A DNA stretch of 64,000 nt, from assembly GCA_052267165.1 (NCBI GenBank), contig JBKQHO010000039.1, positions 248,001-312,000 of the forward strand. Direction: 5' to 3'. The DNA comes from CAWICD01 sp052267165 (GTDB lineage: Bacteria; Vulcanimicrobiota; Vulcanimicrobiia; Vulcanimicrobiales; Vulcanimicrobiaceae). Shown one piece after another: positions 17,577 through 25,234 of this stretch; positions within the stretch are counted from its first letter, which is position 1; each line of letters opens with the position of its first letter. A model generated the notes under the pieces. The model saw only the letters and a program-made list of their open reading frames with translations, was not told the origin of the DNA and did not search any database. The position numbers and the translations under genes are program-made.

Positions 17577-18443
17577 TTAGTGATCCGGCGTCACGTAGAG
17601 CTGGTTGGGCGTCAGCCCACCGCCGGGAAAACTCGCACAGGCACCGGTCGTCGACGGAGCGGTGCCGTTGTCCCACGCGACGATGTCGTTCTCCTGATTG
17701 CTGCTTCGCGTCGAGAGCGGCGAAGCGTAGCTGCTGTTCACGCCGTTGAGGTAGTCCGTTCGCGCGCTCGAATAGCTGTGCCCGCCGAAGCTCGACGCGA
17801 TCGAGTCGTACGTCGCGTCGTGCGCGCACTGATCGTCGAAGGCCATATAGCCTTCCCAGCAGGGATTGCTGGCCGTCGGGACTCCGTTGTGCGTACCGTC
17901 CGACAAGTAGTAGCACGTCGTATTGATTTGTTGCGCGAGTTTTGCCTGATGCGTCGGATCGGCGACGCCCGTCGTCGGGTTGACGTAGTTCTTCAACGTC
18001 GCGGACGAGATGCCGTACGATATCCCGGAAACGGGCGCTAGGCCGACGCTGGAGTCGAGCTCGGCGAAATGAGACGTGATGTTGACGGCTCCCGACCTCT
18101 TCCCGAAGAGCAGGGGCAGCCCGGGAGCGCTCATCGAGACCAAGGCGGACGTCGTGTAACTGGACCCGGCGGCGATGGTCACGCTCAGTTGGCTGGGCTT
18201 GACGTGCGGGAAGGCGGCGGCGACCTGGGCGACGGCCGCCGAGGGCGCGGCCGAGGGGCTCGCCAGGGCCGCCGCCCGCGCCGCGACGAACGCGGCACCG
18301 TCCGCTTGGATCTGGCTGTAGCCGATCAAGGTCAGGTTCAGCGCGCCGAAGAGCAGCATCAGCAGCAGCGACATGACCAGCATCGTCTCGGGGAGGGCGT
18401 TGCCGCGCCCACGTTTTGGAGGCTTCGGGTTCATCGTGCTCAC
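17577..18443 (-). CDS. TadE-like pilus/pseudopilin protein
   Basis: This 288-residue protein has a TadE-type N-terminus: a basic stretch, GNALPETMLVMSLLLMLLFG and a single helix, followed by an Ala-rich and then Ser/Thr/Asn-rich extracellular part with several Cys residues. GTG 18443 is used, one base after the Flp pilin stop, and an ATG three codons later is an alternative. It belongs to the Flp-TadE-TadG-TadE run on the minus strand and probably forms a minor pilin. Confidence 0.78.
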   Translation of the reverse strand: MSTMNPKPPKRGRGNALPETMLVMSLLLMLLFGALNLTLIGYSQIQADGAAFVAARAAALASPSAAPSAAVAQVAAAFPHVKPSQLSVTIAAGSSYTTSALVSMSAPGLPLLFGKRSGAVNITSHFAELDSSVGLAPVSGISYGISSATLKNYVNPTTGVADPTHQAKLAQQINTTCYYLSDGTHNGVPTASNPCWEGYMAFDDQCAHDATYDSIASSFGGHSYSSARTDYLNGVNSSYASPLSTRSSNQENDIVAWDNGTAPSTTGACASFPGGGLTPNQLYVTPDH

Positions 18444-18444
18444 G

Positions 18445-18651
18445 TTACGGATGGGTCGCCATGTTGGTGAAGCTGTTGCCGGTGTCGTTGAGGTTGTTGC
18501 CGAGCTGATGGGAGACCAGTTGCAGGCCGGCGACCATCGCGAGCGAGAACAGCGCGGCGATCAGCGCGTAGTCGACCAGCGCGGCTCCGCGCTCATCACG
18601 CAGAAATCGCAAGCCCGCATTCTCTGTAAGAAGCGTGTCGGTCGAACCCAT
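18445..18651 (-). CDS. flp: Flp/Fap-type pilin
   Basis: This 68-residue protein has the Flp pilin layout: a short leader ending in a charged stretch (RFLRDERG), then the conserved segment AALVDYALIAALFSLAMVAG, an E/D-Y-type mature start followed by the assembly helix. An Asn-rich tail follows (LGNNLNDTGNS). Flp pilins are cleaved by a TadV-type prepilin peptidase and polymerise into adhesive pili. It heads the minus-strand Tad cluster. ATG 18651 is used because the upstream frame lacks protein-like sequence. Confidence 0.9.
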   Translation of the reverse strand: MGSTDTLLTENAGLRFLRDERGAALVDYALIAALFSLAMVAGLQLVSHQLGNNLNDTGNSFTNMATHP

Positions 18652-18734
18652 CACATCTCGATCATCGTCTGAGCTGACGCTCAACTTTAGATTGGTTAAC
18701 TGCCCAAGCGTGGGTGCCGGGGGAAACCCCTCGC

Positions 18735-18929
18735 TCAGCGGTGCGGGCGGCTCGCCGCTACCGGCGTCTGCGCGGTTGCCGTGCCCGTCCCGGATTGTTG
18801 TTGCATGACCTCGACCGCTCCCAGCATCGCCAGCGCGAACCCCGCGGCGATGACGAGCAGCTCTCCGAAGCTCCTGCGCCGCTGCGAGCCGGAGGAGAAT
18901 TCGAGATCGGGAGACTGCCGGTCGGGCAT
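18735..18929 (-). CDS. Small single-pass membrane protein, unknown
   Basis: A short frame of 64 residues with one hydrophobic helix at about 22-41 (FGELLVIAAGFALAMLGAVE) and a polar tail. It is upstream of and co-oriented with the Flp pilin gene, 83 bp away, so it may belong to the Tad cluster. I do not recognise it. The helix and composition favour a real gene, but the short length keeps confidence moderate. Confidence 0.5.
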   Translation of the reverse strand: MPDRQSPDLEFSSGSQRRRSFGELLVIAAGFALAMLGAVEVMQQQSGTGTATAQTPVAASRPHR

Positions 18930-19114
18930 AGCCAGCCTTCGTTGTGCCACGCTCGGATAGTCGTCTTGTGCTGGCGCCGACTTGAGCGCGCAGACCCCCC
19001 CGGGGGCAACATGTGACTCGGGCCCAAGATTTGGGAACGAGAGGGTCGAATCGAAAGGAAGACCGTGCTTCAGAGTCGAGTCGCCGCCGCTCAGGCCAGC
19101 TCGGCGCGCTTCCC

Positions 19115-19354
19115 GTGAACCGCGCGTCGTCGTCATGGCTCGCACCCGACGTCTTGCGCGACGAGCGGCACGGCTTGTGGATCGTCGTGCGCCCGGCGTC
19201 CACGTTCGTCGGCAAGATCGTCGACGAGCGCCGCGCCGAAGGCGCCCGGCGGTTCGAGGCCGACCGCTGGACGGCCGTCGACGCCCTCGCCCTCGTGCTG
19301 ATCGGGCTGTTCTACGGCGCACTCGGCTACGCGCTCTGGCAGCTCAGCTCTTAG
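19115..19354 (+). CDS. Small C-terminally anchored membrane protein, unknown
   Basis: This 79-residue protein starts at GTG 19115. It is hydrophilic to about residue 53, then has a single helix near the C-terminus (VDALALVLIGLFYGALGYAL). Longer frames upstream are Arg/Ser-rich and not protein-like, so the short start is preferred. It is divergent from the gene at 18735-18929 and ends 23 bp before the tRNA-Leu gene, which lies on the opposite strand. No family was recognised. Confidence 0.5.
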   Translation: MNRASSSWLAPDVLRDERHGLWIVVRPASTFVGKIVDERRAEGARRFEADRWTAVDALALVLIGLFYGALGYALWQLSS

Positions 19355-19377
19355 CAGGCGCGGCTGCGGACCTCGAT

Positions 19378-19461
19378 TGGGATGACCGAGACTCGAACTC
19401 GGACGCTCTCACGAGCTGCAGATTTTAAGTCTGCTGTGTCTACCGATTCCACCATCATCCC
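19378..19461 (-). tRNA. tRNA-Leu (anticodon TAA)
   Basis: Read on the minus strand, the acceptor stem pairs GGGATGA with TCATCCC. The anticodon stem-loop is GCAGA-CTTAAAA-TCTGC, giving anticodon TAA, and a long variable arm marks a class II tRNA. The T arm contains GTTCGAGTC. The gene is 84 nt and CCA is not encoded. It lies 31 bp downstream of the ppx/gppA-like gene on the same strand, so co-transcription is possible. No separate promoter is obvious. Confidence 0.95.
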
Positions 19462-19492
19462 TTGGGCGCTTGCTTCGCTCAATGCGTACGGC

Positions 19493-20437
19493 TCACTGCC
19501 CGCTGGGATCCCTGGCGGCGCGCCGCGCGAGCAGGAATCCCAGCAGCAGATCGTCGGACTCCAGCCGCGCGCTCTCCAGGTCTAGGAGGCGCAGCGCCTC
19601 CGAAACGATCAAGCCGCCGCCGACGACGACGTCGGCGCGCTGCGCGAGCATGCCGGGCAAGGCTTTGCGCTCGGGCAGCGTCAGCTCGAGGAGCCGAAGC
19701 AGCAGCGCGTCGAGCTGCGCTCGCGTCAGCTCGCGGCCCGAGACGCGCTCGACGTCCGAGCCGAAGGCGACCGCTCCGAGGGTCAGCGGGGTCCCGGCCA
19801 CGGCACGCAGCTCGGTGAGCGGCCGAAAGTCGACCAGCCACGCCAGCTCGGCGGCGATCGCCTCGCGAGCCGCGTCGGCTTCGCGGCGAGCTGCCGCTCC
19901 CGGCTCGGCGCCGGCGAGCTTGGGAAAGCGTTCGGTGACGCGAACCGAGCCGATCTCGACCGAACGGGCCGCTTCCAGCACCCCGTCGCGGCCGGCGGCG
20001 CACTCGGTGCTGCCCCCGCCTACGTCGAGAACGCCTCGCCGGGCACCGTCGCGGGGCGCGCTGGAGAGCGCGCCTCGAAAGCTGGCCGCGGCTTCCTCGT
20101 CGCCGTCAAGCACCTGGAGCGGGACCCCGGTGAGGGCCGCCATGGCGGCAGCGAACGCCGGGGCGTCGTCGGCGCGGCGCATCGCGCTCGTGGCGATCGT
20201 CTCCAGTTCGGCACCGTAGGCGCGGACCCGTTCGTAGAACGTAGCGACCGCGGTCAGCGTCCGCTCGGCGGCGGCCGGCAGTAGCCTGCCGCGTTCGCGC
20301 AGGCCCTCGCCCAAGCGCGTGCCGATCGCCCCGTGCTCGAGCTGCTCGACGCCGCCGCCCGGCAGATCGCGCACCAGCAGCAGGCGGATCGTGTTGGTGC
20401 CGAGCGAGATGACCGCCCGCGCCGCCGGAGCGCTCAC
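19493..20437 (-). CDS. Ppx/GppA-type phosphatase, short form
   Basis: This 314-residue protein has the ASKHA-fold motifs of exopolyphosphatase/guanosine pentaphosphatase: AVISLGTNTIRLLLV near the N-terminus, ATSAMRRADD, and VLDVGGGSTE at about residue 135. There is no C-terminal HD domain, unlike the second Ppx protein at 50897-52519. By family knowledge it hydrolyses polyphosphate or pppGpp. Start is GTG 20437. The gene lies after the palindromic element at 20459-20625 and before tRNA-Leu. Confidence 0.88.
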   Translation of the reverse strand: MSAPAARAVISLGTNTIRLLLVRDLPGGGVEQLEHGAIGTRLGEGLRERGRLLPAAAERTLTAVATFYERVRAYGAELETIATSAMRRADDAPAFAAAMAALTGVPLQVLDGDEEAAASFRGALSSAPRDGARRGVLDVGGGSTECAAGRDGVLEAARSVEIGSVRVTERFPKLAGAEPGAAARREADAAREAIAAELAWLVDFRPLTELRAVAGTPLTLGAVAFGSDVERVSGRELTRAQLDALLLRLLELTLPERKALPGMLAQRADVVVGGGLIVSEALRLLDLESARLESDDLLLGFLLARRAARDPSGQ

Positions 20438-20458
20438 GCGGAGGCCCGCCGAGATCCT

Positions 20459-20625
20459 TTGAGTGGCCTGTTACGGCCGCATCGAAAGCGCTCTCGCTCG
20501 TCTTTTCGCTCGGCTCATCGTCTCTCTTCGGTCACAACGCTACAGCGTTGCTCCCTCATCGATCTTCGATCCAAACGAAAATCCTTCGCGATCTCACTTC
20601 CGATCCGGCCGTAAGAGGGCACTAG
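20459..20625. repeat. Long imperfect palindromic intergenic element (ERIC-like), second copy
   Basis: Arms at about 20459-20484 and 20601-20625 are inverted repeats matching at about 20 of 25 positions, sharing TTACGGCCG. Inner palindromic segments include CAACGCTACAGCGTTG at 20534-20549. The right end contains CTAGTG-like sequence overlapping the stop codon of the RpiR gene (20622-20624), as in the element at 12096-12262. It also shares the 11-mer GAGCGAGAGCG (here on the minus strand at 20489-20499). The element fills the gap between two co-oriented genes. Confidence 0.5.
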
Positions 20626-21506
20626 TAGCGCTTGCTGGCCGAGGCTTCCCGCACTTTTTGGACGCGGGCGAAGGCGGTCTCGTAGTCGGCGTTGGCGATG
20701 CCGGCGTAGAGCGTGTCGATGATCGAGAGTTGCGCGATCCGGCTCGAGGTCGCGTCGGACCCGAACGCCGTTTCCTTGGCGGCCGTGAAGAGCTTGATCT
20801 TCGCGAACTTGGTGATCGGCGAGGTCGCCCGATGGGTGATGCAGATCGTCGTCGCGCCGCCCTTGGTCGCATTTTCCATCGCGTCGCAGACGTCGCGGGC
20901 CGCGCCGGTATGGCTGATGCCCAGAGCGACGTCCGCGGGGCCCAGCAGCGAAGAGGACATCGCCATCAGGTCCGAGTCGTTGAGCCAGGTCGCGGGGACG
21001 CCGAGCTTCATGAACTTGTGATACGCGTCGAAGGCCAGCGGCGCACTGCCGCCGATGCCGTAGATCTCGACCTTGCGCGCCTTCAGGAGCGCCTCGACCG
21101 CTCTTTGCAGCTCGTCGTCGCCCAGCACCTCGATCGTGTCCTTGAGTGCCTGAGCGTTGGCTTGGAAGATCTTCGTCTTGAGCGCCTCGAGCGAATCGCT
21201 GGGAGCGATCTGCTCGTAGACGGTCTCAGCGGGCCCGACGAGATCTCGGGCCAGCATGATCTTGAACTCCTGATAGCCCTTGTAACCGATCTTCTGACAG
21301 AGCCGCACGACCGTGGACTCACTCGTCTGCGTGCGCTCCGCGAGTTCCGTGACGGTCAGGTAGATCAGTTCCTCCGCATGTTTGAGGATGAAGTCGGCTA
21401 CGCGCTGCTCGGCGGTGCGGAGCGAACTGTACGTCCCTTCGATGCGAATGAAGCAGCCGGGAACGCTTACCGGCTCGATGCGGGTGCCGTCGGATGACGT
21501 CTTCAC
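20622..21506 (-). CDS. MurR/RpiR-family transcriptional regulator
   Basis: This protein of about 294 residues has an N-terminal HTH of the RpiR type (about 30-95, with LTVTELAERTQTSESTVVRL). A SIS sugar-phosphate-binding domain follows (about 135-270, with IYGIGGSAPLAFDAYHKF, GISHTGAARDVCDAM and ICITHRATSPITKFA). By family knowledge it senses a phosphosugar and controls sugar or peptidoglycan-sugar catabolism. GTG 21506 is chosen because the frame further upstream is Arg-rich and overlaps the next gene. No sugar-catabolic target lies adjacent, so its targets are unknown. Confidence 0.92.
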   Translation of the reverse strand: MKTSSDGTRIEPVSVPGCFIRIEGTYSSLRTAEQRVADFILKHAEELIYLTVTELAERTQTSESTVVRLCQKIGYKGYQEFKIMLARDLVGPAETVYEQIAPSDSLEALKTKIFQANAQALKDTIEVLGDDELQRAVEALLKARKVEIYGIGGSAPLAFDAYHKFMKLGVPATWLNDSDLMAMSSSLLGPADVALGISHTGAARDVCDAMENATKGGATTICITHRATSPITKFAKIKLFTAAKETAFGSDATSSRIAQLSIIDTLYAGIANADYETAFARVQKVREASASKRY

Positions 21507-21519
21507 AGCTATGTGTTTT

Positions 21520-21888
21520 CTACGTTGGCTTGCTGCGAGCCTCGAAAAGCGCCGCCCGCCGTTTCTTGCGGATGAAATGCCGCTCGGCCGGGGGCGGACG
21601 ATCGGCCGGGGCCCACGCTTCCGTCTCCTTGAGATACGCCGTAAGTCGCTCTTCGAAGGCGCGATCCGACAAAAGCGGCGCCGAGGACGTCGCAATGGGC
21701 TCGTGGTTCGGCGCGAGCACGACCGTCGGGTACCGTCCCCGGCCCATGACGGCGAGGCCCAGCACGGCGCGCTGCTCGAGGCTTGCGGTAAAGGTCGCTC
21801 GATGCGCGGCCAGCTCCGTGGCAGTGACGCTGGCCAGCGAGCCGTCCTCGAGCCGAACCGTCGCGCCGAGCCGGTGAATGTTGATCAC
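21520..21888 (-). CDS. Small protein of unknown function
   Basis: This 122-residue, hydrophilic protein was not recognised. The N-terminal half looks like a small beta fold (GATVRLEDGSLASVTATELA, GLAVMGRGRYPTVVLA), which could be a ribosomal S1/OB-type binding domain, but the match is only suggestive. The C-terminus is basic (RKKRRAALFEARSKPT). It lies 17 bp after the FtsB-like gene and 13 bp before the RpiR gene on the same strand, so it fits the same transcript as the acc genes. Confidence 0.55.
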   Translation of the reverse strand: MINIHRLGATVRLEDGSLASVTATELAAHRATFTASLEQRAVLGLAVMGRGRYPTVVLAPNHEPIATSSAPLLSDRAFEERLTAYLKETEAWAPADRPPPAERHFIRKKRRAALFEARSKPT

Positions 21889-21905
21889 GGTCCCGCGAAC
21901 GGAGG

Positions 21906-22220
21906 TCAGCGGGCGCTCTCTTCGCTTTGGCCGCTCGCCGCGTGGCGCACGAAGATCAGCTCTTCATGGGGCCCGACGAGCTGCAGCTTCTCGTGGATTT
22001 CCGGAATGGCTCCGCGCCGATCGGACAAACGGCGGATGGTCAGCTCTTGGCGACGCTCGCGCTCGCGCAGATCCGCGACCTCCGCCCGCTCGGATGAAAG
22101 GTCGCGCCAGACGGCGAGATTGCGCGCGCCGACGCGTGCGAACTGCAGGCAGATTACCGCGAGAACGGCCAGTGCGACGACCGCCAGCGCGACCCGTCCG
22201 CCCAGCCGGATGACCCTCAC
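21906..22220 (-). CDS. FtsB/DivIC-like septum formation initiator
   Basis: This 104-residue bitopic protein has a membrane helix at about 9-27 (VALAVVALAVLAVICLQFAR), then a coiled coil rich in Glu/Arg (about 38-70, RAEVADLRERERRQELTIRRL), then a short C-terminal domain (EIHEKLQLVGPHEELIFVRH). This is the architecture of FtsB/DivIC divisome proteins. GTG 22220 overlaps the accA stop codon by 4 bp, which indicates coupling with accA. By family knowledge it forms a complex with FtsQ and FtsL at the septum. Confidence 0.75.
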   Translation of the reverse strand: MRVIRLGGRVALAVVALAVLAVICLQFARVGARNLAVWRDLSSERAEVADLRERERRQELTIRRLSDRRGAIPEIHEKLQLVGPHEELIFVRHAASGQSEESAR

Positions 22221-23191
22221 GAAAGCGCGCCCGCCATTTGCGAGTGGACCGAGCCCTGCCACGACCCGATGCGGCGATACTTCTGATAACGCTCCTCGCG
22301 CAGATCGTCGGGCGAGCGCTCCAGCAGCTGCTCGAGCGCGGCGTCGACCGCGTCGAGCACGCGCGCCACGAAGCCGGTCGCGTCGCGCTGTGCACCGCCG
22401 AGCGGTTCGGGGATGATCTCGTCGATGATGCCGAAACCCAACAGATCGCTGCTCGTGAGCTTGAGGTGTTCGGCCGCTTCCGGCGCGCGTGCCGAGTCGC
22501 CCCACAGAATCGCCGCGCAGCCTTCCGGCGACGCCACCGAATAGACCGCGTTCTCGGCCATGAGGACGCGATCCGCGAGCGCCAGCGCGAGCGCGCCGCC
22601 CGACCCCCCCTCGCCGACGATGGTCGCGACGGTCGGAACGCGGACTTTCGACAAGGTGATCAAGCAGTGCGCGATCGCCTCGGCTTGAGCGCGCTCTTCC
22701 GAGCCAAGCCCTGGATCGGCTCCCGACGTGTCGACGAACGAGACGATCGGCAAGCCGAAACGCGCGGCCAGCTCCATCAGACGGCTCGCCTTGCGATACC
22801 CCTCGGGCGAAACCATGCCGAAGTTGCGGCGAATGTTCTCCTTCGTGTCGCGCCCCTTCTGTTGCGCGAGCACGACCACGCGCCGCCCGCGCAGCTTGGC
22901 AAAGCCCGCGATGAGCGCCGGATCGTCGCGAAAGTGACGGTCGCCGTGCAGTTCGTCGAATTGATCGAGCGCGGCCAGATAATCCCCGGCGATCGGCCGT
23001 TTGGGGTGGCGCGCCATGTTGACGCGCTCCCACGGCGTAAGGTTTCCGAAGATCTCGCGTAGCAGGTCGTTGTAGCTGGCCTCGAGGTGGCGGACTTCCT
23101 CGTTCGACTCGCCCCCGTCGCGCGCGCGCAGGGCTGCGATACGCTCCTCGAGCGCGTGCAAGCTCTTCTCGCGTTCGACGATGACGTTCAT
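22217..23191 (-). CDS. accA: Acetyl-CoA carboxylase carboxyltransferase subunit alpha
   Basis: This 324-residue protein has the AccA coiled N-terminus (EREKSLHALEERIAALRARD), the segment TPWERVNMARHPKRP, and the crotonase-fold core (FGMVSPEGYRKASRLMELA, SFVDTSGADPGLGSEERAQA, VGEGGSGGALALALADRVLM). It forms the alpha2beta2 carboxyltransferase with AccD, encoded 10 bp upstream, and makes malonyl-CoA from acetyl-CoA and carboxybiotin. The biotin carboxylase and BCCP genes are not in the window. Confidence 0.97.
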   Translation of the reverse strand: MNVIVEREKSLHALEERIAALRARDGGESNEEVRHLEASYNDLLREIFGNLTPWERVNMARHPKRPIAGDYLAALDQFDELHGDRHFRDDPALIAGFAKLRGRRVVVLAQQKGRDTKENIRRNFGMVSPEGYRKASRLMELAARFGLPIVSFVDTSGADPGLGSEERAQAEAIAHCLITLSKVRVPTVATIVGEGGSGGALALALADRVLMAENAVYSVASPEGCAAILWGDSARAPEAAEHLKLTSSDLLGFGIIDEIIPEPLGGAQRDATGFVARVLDAVDAALEQLLERSPDDLREERYQKYRRIGSWQGSVHSQMAGALS

Positions 23192-23201
23192 AGGCGGCGC
23201 A

Positions 23202-24083
23202 CTAGACCGCGAACTCCGGGACGGCTTTGAGGGTCGGAGCGATGCGCTTGCGGTCGACGGCGTAGTCGAGCACGCGCACGAGCGTGGCGCGCATCGCGCT
23301 GCGCGGCACGACCATGTCGACGTGCCCCTTCTCCAGCAAGAACTCCGCGGTTTGAAAGTTGTCGGGCAGCTTCTGACGGATCGTCTGCTCGATCACGCGG
23401 CGCCCGGCGAAGCCGATCTTGGCACGCGCTTCGGCGATCACGACGTCGGCTTGGAACGCGAACGAGGCCGAGACCCCGCCGGTCGTCGGATCGGTCAGCA
23501 CGGTCACGTAGAGGTTGCCGTCGCTCATGAAGCGCTCGACGGCTTGCGTCGTCTTCGCCATCTGCATCAGCGCCAGCATGCCTTCTTCCATCCGCGCGCC
23601 GCCGCTGGCCGTGAAGATGATGCATGGCAGCCTGCGACGCCGCGCCTCTTCGAGCAGATGCGTCAATCGCTCGCCGACGACGGTCCCCATCGTTCCGCCG
23701 CGGAAGCCGAAATCCATGACGCCAAGCGCGATCGGAAACCCGTCGAGCGTCGCAAATCCGGTCACGACCGCTTCGCTGAGCTGCGACTTCTCGCGATCCC
23801 GCTCGAGCTTCTGCGGATAGGGGCGTTTGTCGGTCCACTCGAGCGGATCGCCCGGCAACATCTCGGCGCCGATCTCGACGAAGTCGCCGTCGACCAGCGC
23901 GTTGATGCGATCGTAGGCGTGCATGCGGAAATGGTAGCCGCACTTCATGCAGACCGAGCCGTTGGGCTCGAGGTCCTTGCGATAGAGCATCTCGCCGCAC
24001 GACGGGCAGCGGACCCACAGCGCCGCATCCTCGGCGGGGACGGTTTTTTCGCGCAGCGAGCGCAGCCACTCCGGGATCGGCAT
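23202..24083 (-). CDS. accD: Acetyl-CoA carboxylase carboxyltransferase subunit beta
   Basis: This 293-residue protein has the N-terminal four-Cys zinc ribbon of AccD (CPSC at about 26-29 and CMKC at about 45-48). The carboxyltransferase core follows (LGVMDFGFRGGTMGTVVGE, TASGGARMEEGMLALMQMAK, VLTDPTTGGVSASFA). ATG 24083 overlaps the stop of the glycosyltransferase gene, so the two are coupled. It partners with AccA immediately downstream. By family knowledge the zinc ribbon is needed for activity and mRNA binding. Confidence 0.97.
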   Translation of the reverse strand: MPIPEWLRSLREKTVPAEDAALWVRCPSCGEMLYRKDLEPNGSVCMKCGYHFRMHAYDRINALVDGDFVEIGAEMLPGDPLEWTDKRPYPQKLERDREKSQLSEAVVTGFATLDGFPIALGVMDFGFRGGTMGTVVGERLTHLLEEARRRRLPCIIFTASGGARMEEGMLALMQMAKTTQAVERFMSDGNLYVTVLTDPTTGGVSASFAFQADVVIAEARAKIGFAGRRVIEQTIRQKLPDNFQTAEFLLEKGHVDMVVPRSAMRATLVRVLDYAVDRKRIAPTLKAVPEFAV

Positions 24084-24844
24084 CAGGCCGTCTTGCCCTT
24101 GGCTTCCGTACTGCCGTTGGTCTCCCCCGACCCGCGGCCGTCCAACCCACCGGAAAGCTTCATCGCATAGATCCGCCGCAGCTGGCGCAGGTAGTTGGTG
24201 ATCTCTCCGCCGTTGAGCTTCGACGTCCCCGACGTGCGGTCCGTGAAGACGTACGGAATTTCGACGGCCTTCCCGTAGTGGGCCTTGGCGATCACTTCGA
24301 GGCCGATCTTGAAGCCGATCGGGTCGAGCTCGACCCCTTGCAGCGCGCTTCTCTTGACGAGGAAGTAGCCGCTGGTGATATCGAGCACCGGCGTCAGGGG
24401 TTTGGCCAGGGCGATCGCGACCAGAGAAGTGATCTTGCGTTTGAGCGGCCAATCGCGGATGCCGCCGCCGCGAACGTACCGGCTGCCGATCGCTAACCCG
24501 TAGGCTCCGCTCTCGAGCGCGGCAACCATCTGCGGCAGAATCGACGGATCGTGGCTGAAATCTGCGTCCATCGCGCCGACCGCTTCCGACTCGGGTCGCG
24601 CGAACTGCCAGCCCTCGATCACTCCGCTGGAAAGCCCGAGCTTCCCGGGACGATGCAAGCAACGAACCGGGAAGCGGCCGGCGAGCCCGTCGACCATCGC
24701 CCCCGTGCCGTCGGGGGAGTTGTCGTCGACCACGACGATCTCACCGTCGAGGCCGCCCGAGCGAAAGATCTGGTCCAGCGTCGTAACGAGACGCTCGATT
24801 CCGCCCGCCTCGTTGTACGTTGGAATCACGATCGAGAACTTCAC
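24083..24844 (-). CDS. GT2 glycosyltransferase, dolichyl/polyprenol-phosphate mannose synthase type
   Basis: This 253-residue protein has the GT-A fold motifs of DPM1-like enzymes: VIPTYNEAGGIERLV, VVDDNSPDGT, the DxD region MDADFSHDP and YVRGGGIRDWPLKRK. By family knowledge it transfers a sugar from a nucleotide sugar to polyprenyl phosphate. It lacks the C-terminal membrane helices of some relatives. The C-terminus is Gly/Ser/Lys-rich. GTG 24844 is the start and overlaps a short upstream reading frame by 4 bp. The gene leads the operon with accD and accA. Confidence 0.93.
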   Translation of the reverse strand: MKFSIVIPTYNEAGGIERLVTTLDQIFRSGGLDGEIVVVDDNSPDGTGAMVDGLAGRFPVRCLHRPGKLGLSSGVIEGWQFARPESEAVGAMDADFSHDPSILPQMVAALESGAYGLAIGSRYVRGGGIRDWPLKRKITSLVAIALAKPLTPVLDITSGYFLVKRSALQGVELDPIGFKIGLEVIAKAHYGKAVEIPYVFTDRTSGTSKLNGGEITNYLRQLRRIYAMKLSGGLDGRGSGETNGSTEAKGKTA

Positions 24845-24930
24845 GGCGTGGGAACGCGCTGCGCAATCCAGCTCTGACGGATACGCTCGATGCGGGTCCG
24901 CGCGGTTCGGGCCCGCTTGTGCACTGTCAT
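24841..24930 (-). CDS. Possible 29-residue basic leader peptide
   Basis: ATG 24930 opens a short frame that reads MTVHKRARTARTRIERIRQS followed by nine more residues. Its TGA overlaps the GTG start of the glycosyltransferase gene (GTGA). The overlap and the strongly basic composition suggest a translated leader coupled to the operon. An AT-rich TATAGC lies about 15 bp upstream on the minus strand, compatible with a -10 box very close to the start, so initiation may be nearly leaderless. It is too short to be sure. Confidence 0.3.
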   Translation of the reverse strand: MTVHKRARTARTRIERIRQSWIAQRVPTP

Positions 24931-25008
24931 AACCCTATGCTATACGGCGGCCGTCGAGCGGTCTCATGCTCGCGCAACGGCAGAGGTCCCTCGTTCGCGC
25001 GCGTTTAG

Positions 25009-25227
25009 CAGGGCGCTGAAAAATCCCCGTGCCACAAAGCGGTGCGGATTCTCCGGTGGATCGAGGCCGCGCCAACGCGCATCGTGCGCTGCGCGGGCAT
25101 GCCTCCTTCCGCGGAGGCGAGAGCCGCCGAGGGCGCGCAATGCCGGGGCGCATTGTAACCGAGGCGGCGACGAAGAGCCGGCTGAAAAGGCGCGCCGCGA
25201 CTGGTGCGGGGGTTTTTCAGCGCCCTG
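25009..25227. mobile_element. MITE-like element of 219 bp with terminal inverted repeats
   Basis: The ends are inverted repeats: CAGGGCGCTGAAAAA is perfect over 15 bp (25009-25023 and, reversed, 25213-25227), and 22 of 25 positions match overall. The inside has no convincing gene and several short palindromes (for example CCTCCTTCCGCGGAGG at 25102-25117). The element occupies most of the 390-bp gap between rsmE and the glycosyltransferase operon. TTA occurs next to both ends and a TA duplication is possible, as in IS630/mariner-type insertions, but this cannot be proved here. No transposase is present, so it would be non-autonomous. Confidence 0.6.
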
Positions 25228-25234
25228 TTACCTG

